From Streptomyces fumanus (GTDB taxonomy: Bacteria; Actinomycetota; Actinomycetes; Streptomycetales; Streptomycetaceae): a stretch of DNA of 64,000 bases. Every line of letters starts with the position of its first letter. Positions within the stretch are counted from its first letter, which is position 1. This document shows, one piece after another, positions 62,283 through 64,000 of this stretch. The position numbers and the translations under genes were made by a program. The stretch is taken from positions 186,001-250,000 of the forward strand of contig NZ_BNBI01000012.1 in assembly GCF_014655295.1 (NCBI RefSeq), written 5' to 3'. The notes beneath the pieces were generated by a model. It did not search any database, was not told the DNA's origin, and worked only from the letters and a program-made list of their open reading frames with translations.

Positions 62283-62840
62283 ATGCTGCGCGGCATCGAC
62301 GTGAGCGCGTACCAGTCCGCCACCTACAGCACGGACGGCCTCTCCTTCGTCTTCATCAAGGCGACGGAGGGCCGTACGTGGGTCAACTCCAAGCTCTCGG
62401 CCCAGACGAAGCGGGCCCGGGACGCCGGACTCGTCGTCGGCTTCTACCACTTCCTGTGGCCGGGCAACCTCACCGCCCAGGCCGAGTACTTCGTCGCCAA
62501 GGCCCCCGACCGCCCCGGCGACATCCTCGCCGTCGACTGGGAGACCACCGGCGACGGCACCCACGCCAGCAACGCCGAGAAGGACCGCTTCATCCGCAAG
62601 GTGAAGGAGCTGCGCCCGGACAACCGGGTGGTCCTCTACTGCAACCGGAACTTCTGGCTGAACATCGACACCACCTCGTACGCCGGTGACGGGCTCTGGA
62701 TCGCCGACTACGTCACGGCGGGCAAGCCCCGCATCAAGGCCAGGTGGCGCTTCCACCAGTACACCGACGACCCGCTGGACAAGAACGTCGCCGACTTCGA
62801 GAGCCGGGCGGCGCTGCGGAAGTGGGCCGGGGACGCCTGA
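62283..62840 (+). CDS. Glycoside hydrolase family 25 (lysozyme-type) protein
   Basis: 185 aa. It has GIDVSAYQSATYS, FVFIKATEGRTWVN and the catalytic AVDWETTGD, and ends with the terminal strand RWRFHQYTDDP. The family cleaves peptidoglycan. No signal peptide is visible at the N-terminus, so either export is atypical or it acts on self material. GAGGGAG precedes the ATG. It converges with the oxidoreductase, stop codons one base apart. Confidence 0.9.
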   Translation: MLRGIDVSAYQSATYSTDGLSFVFIKATEGRTWVNSKLSAQTKRARDAGLVVGFYHFLWPGNLTAQAEYFVAKAPDRPGDILAVDWETTGDGTHASNAEKDRFIRKVKELRPDNRVVLYCNRNFWLNIDTTSYAGDGLWIADYVTAGKPRIKARWRFHQYTDDPLDKNVADFESRAALRKWAGDA

Positions 62841-62841
62841 G

Positions 62842-63504
62842 TCAGCCGCGGAAGTCCGCCGGGCGGTCCGGGGAAGCCTCCGCGAGGGCCTTGGTGACGG
62901 CGTCCCGGCCGGCCCGCAGGCCGTAGACCGGGGTGCCGGGCTGCTGGCGCCAGGAGTCGTCGAGGCCGCCGGCGTCCACGGTGTCGAAGCCGAGTTCGTC
63001 GATCAGGGCGCGGACCTTCGCCTTGGCCGCCTCGTCGTCGCCGGCCACCGGCAGGGCGATGCGGTCGGGGTCGCCGGCCGGGCGGTGGCGGTCGAGGATG
63101 TCCTGGGCGTAGGTGCCGTTGAACGCCTTGATCACGGGGTGGCCGAGGTGCTGTTCGGTCCAGCGGCTCTCGGTGCGGCCGTCGTCCTCGATGCCCGCGA
63201 TCCGGCCGTCGCGCGGCCGCGGGTAGTAGTTGCCGGTGTCGATGACCGCGACGTCCTCGGCGGCCTCGTCGAGCAGGCCGGAGGGCAGGTCCGGGACCGC
63301 CTTCAGGGGGATGGCGACGACCACGACCTCGGCGCCGCGCGCCGCCTCCGCCACCGGGACCGGCCGGGCGCCGGTCTCCTCGGCGAGCGCGGTGAGGGTT
63401 TCCGGACCGCGCGAGTTGGCGACCGAGACCTCGTGTCCGAGGGCGGTGAGCCGCCGGGTGAGGTTGCCGCCGATGTTGCCCGCGCCGATGATGCCGATCT
63501 TCAT
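62842..63504 (-). CDS. NAD(P)/F420-type oxidoreductase
   Basis: 220 aa. It begins MKIGIIGAGNIGGNLTRRLT, a Rossmann domain, followed by VANSRGPETL, the pattern of F420:NADP oxidoreductase-like proteins, and HPVIKAFNGTYAQDILDRHR. It may pass hydride between NADPH and F420 or act on another substrate. It is a single gene between convergent GH25 and the EF-hand gene. Exact cofactor is not proved. Confidence 0.82.
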   Translation of the reverse strand: MKIGIIGAGNIGGNLTRRLTALGHEVSVANSRGPETLTALAEETGARPVPVAEAARGAEVVVVAIPLKAVPDLPSGLLDEAAEDVAVIDTGNYYPRPRDGRIAGIEDDGRTESRWTEQHLGHPVIKAFNGTYAQDILDRHRPAGDPDRIALPVAGDDEAAKAKVRALIDELGFDTVDAGGLDDSWRQQPGTPVYGLRAGRDAVTKALAEASPDRPADFRG

Positions 63505-63601
63505 GGGTGACTCGCCTGGCCTTCCGGGTCGTGAGGGGTGACACGCCGTTGAGGATCGGTAACCGGTCCGGCGGGCGGGCTATTCCTCCGTACGCCCGAA
63601 C

Positions 63602-63640
63602 AGGTGGACGCCCGTCCGCTCACCGGACGGGCGTCCACCT
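63602..63640 (-). terminator. Strong terminator hairpin after the EF-hand gene
   Basis: A perfect 17-bp stem (63602-63618 with 63624-63640, 5-nt loop), 6 nt after the stop at 63647. Confidence 0.8.
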
Positions 63641-63646
63641 CGGCCG

Positions 63647-63859
63647 TCACTTGTCCAGGTACGCCCAGAACTCGTCGAACGACAGCAGCTTGTCGCCGTT
63701 CAGGTCCCGGCTGTTGATGATGGCCTCCGCGACGGACTCGGTGACGTTCCAGTCGCCCCCCTGGGCCAGGGCGGTCTTGAACTCGGCCGGCGTGATGAGA
63801 CCGTCGCCGTCCGCGTCGATCCGGTCGAACTGCCTGCGTGCTTCCTCGATGTCCGCCAC
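63647..63859 (-). CDS. Two-EF-hand calcium-binding protein
   Basis: 70 aa from the GTG at 63859 (GAGGGGCGG upstream). Two canonical EF loops: DADGDGLITPAE (15-26) and DLNGDKLLSFDE (52-63), each with oxygen ligands at 1, 3, 5 and a terminal Glu. It is a cytosolic calcium sensor or buffer, like the small CabD-type proteins of S. coelicolor, which influence germination and aerial growth. Symbol not assigned because several paralogues exist. It has a strong terminator downstream. Confidence 0.9.
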   Translation of the reverse strand: MADIEEARRQFDRIDADGDGLITPAEFKTALAQGGDWNVTESVAEAIINSRDLNGDKLLSFDEFWAYLDK

Positions 63860-63973
63860 CGATCCGCCCCTCATCCTCGTGCGCTGGTCGTGCTGTGGTC
63901 GTCGTACTGACGCAGGTCAGATTAACGTTCCGCCCGAGCGGCCGGTGGCACGGGGGACGCCGGTCCGCGGTGG

Positions 63974-64000
63974 TCAGCCGGTGCGCGGGGCGTCCCGGTC
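63974..64000 (-). CDS. Possible 3' end of a gene continuing outside the window
   Basis: On the minus strand the last bases read Asp-Arg-Asp-Ala-Pro-Arg-Thr-Gly then TGA at 63974-63976. Nine codons are too few to identify anything. It would lie upstream of the EF-hand gene on the same strand. Confidence 0.25.
   Translation of the reverse strand, partial: DRDAPRTG

Noticed and set aside
62283..62840. GH25 gene as a prophage endolysin
   Set aside because: No holin, integrase or other phage gene is near and base composition matches the core; it looks like a normal Streptomyces gene.

Overview
This window is chromosomal DNA from a high-GC actinomycete, almost certainly a Streptomyces. Codon third positions are overwhelmingly G or C, GTG starts are common, and gene content and order follow the conserved Streptomyces core (leuB, pruA, serA, ilvCNB, gatBAC, ligA, mnmA, an opp-type transporter, gcvTH-glyA-sdaA, EF-hand protein). 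I see no prophage, insertion sequence, tRNA, rRNA or CRISPR array; it reads as an ordinary core region with interesting regulation rather than an island.

Layout. 1-13.2 kb is amino-acid metabolism: the start of ilvE, leuB, a secreted phosphatase, a proline-catabolic pair with a divergent PucR-type regulator, serA, and ilvB-ilvN-ilvC behind a leader peptide and attenuator. 13.2-24.8 kb holds a large membrane GGDEF protein with a decayed EAL domain, a 2-hydroxyacid dehydrogenase divergent from an aldo/keto reductase across an iron-box-like palindrome, a sugar dehydrogenase-like lipoprotein, a large LuxR-type ATPase regulator and small proteins. 24.8-31.4 kb has an acetyltransferase, an MMPL transporter and the gatC-gatA-(small membrane protein)-gatB operon. 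31.5-38.8 kb has a DUF4267/TetR divergent pair with clear operators, a 14-copy 26-bp minisatellite, an intact GGDEF-EAL gene (rmdB-like), ligA and a MetE-like protein. 38.8-46.5 kb carries an SDR, a LOG-family protein, DUF427, mnmA, a Tat amidase, a cysteine desulfurase, small membrane proteins, a second TetR with its own palindrome, a thioesterase and a TRIC-type membrane protein. 46.5-53.3 kb is a five-gene peptide ABC transporter (C-A-B-D-F order). 53.3-55.8 kb has two SseB-like proteins and a P-loop kinase-like protein. 55.9-64 kb has a tandem glycine riboswitch followed by gcvT-gcvH-glyA-sdaA, an MFS symporter, a GH25 lysozyme-like protein, an F420-type oxidoreductase and a two-EF-hand protein.

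How it fits together. Three modules sense amino acids: an Ile/Leu/Val-rich leader with an attenuator before ilvBNC, a glycine riboswitch before the glycine/serine genes, and a PucR-type regulator beside proline catabolism. Two c-di-GMP proteins lie about 20 kb apart. The cysteine desulfurase and MnmA form a sulfur-relay neighbourhood. The most unusual structural signal is the 26-bp tandem array that overlaps the 3' end of the rmdB-like gene. I did not find a clearly new multi-gene system; the best leads are regulatory and structural.
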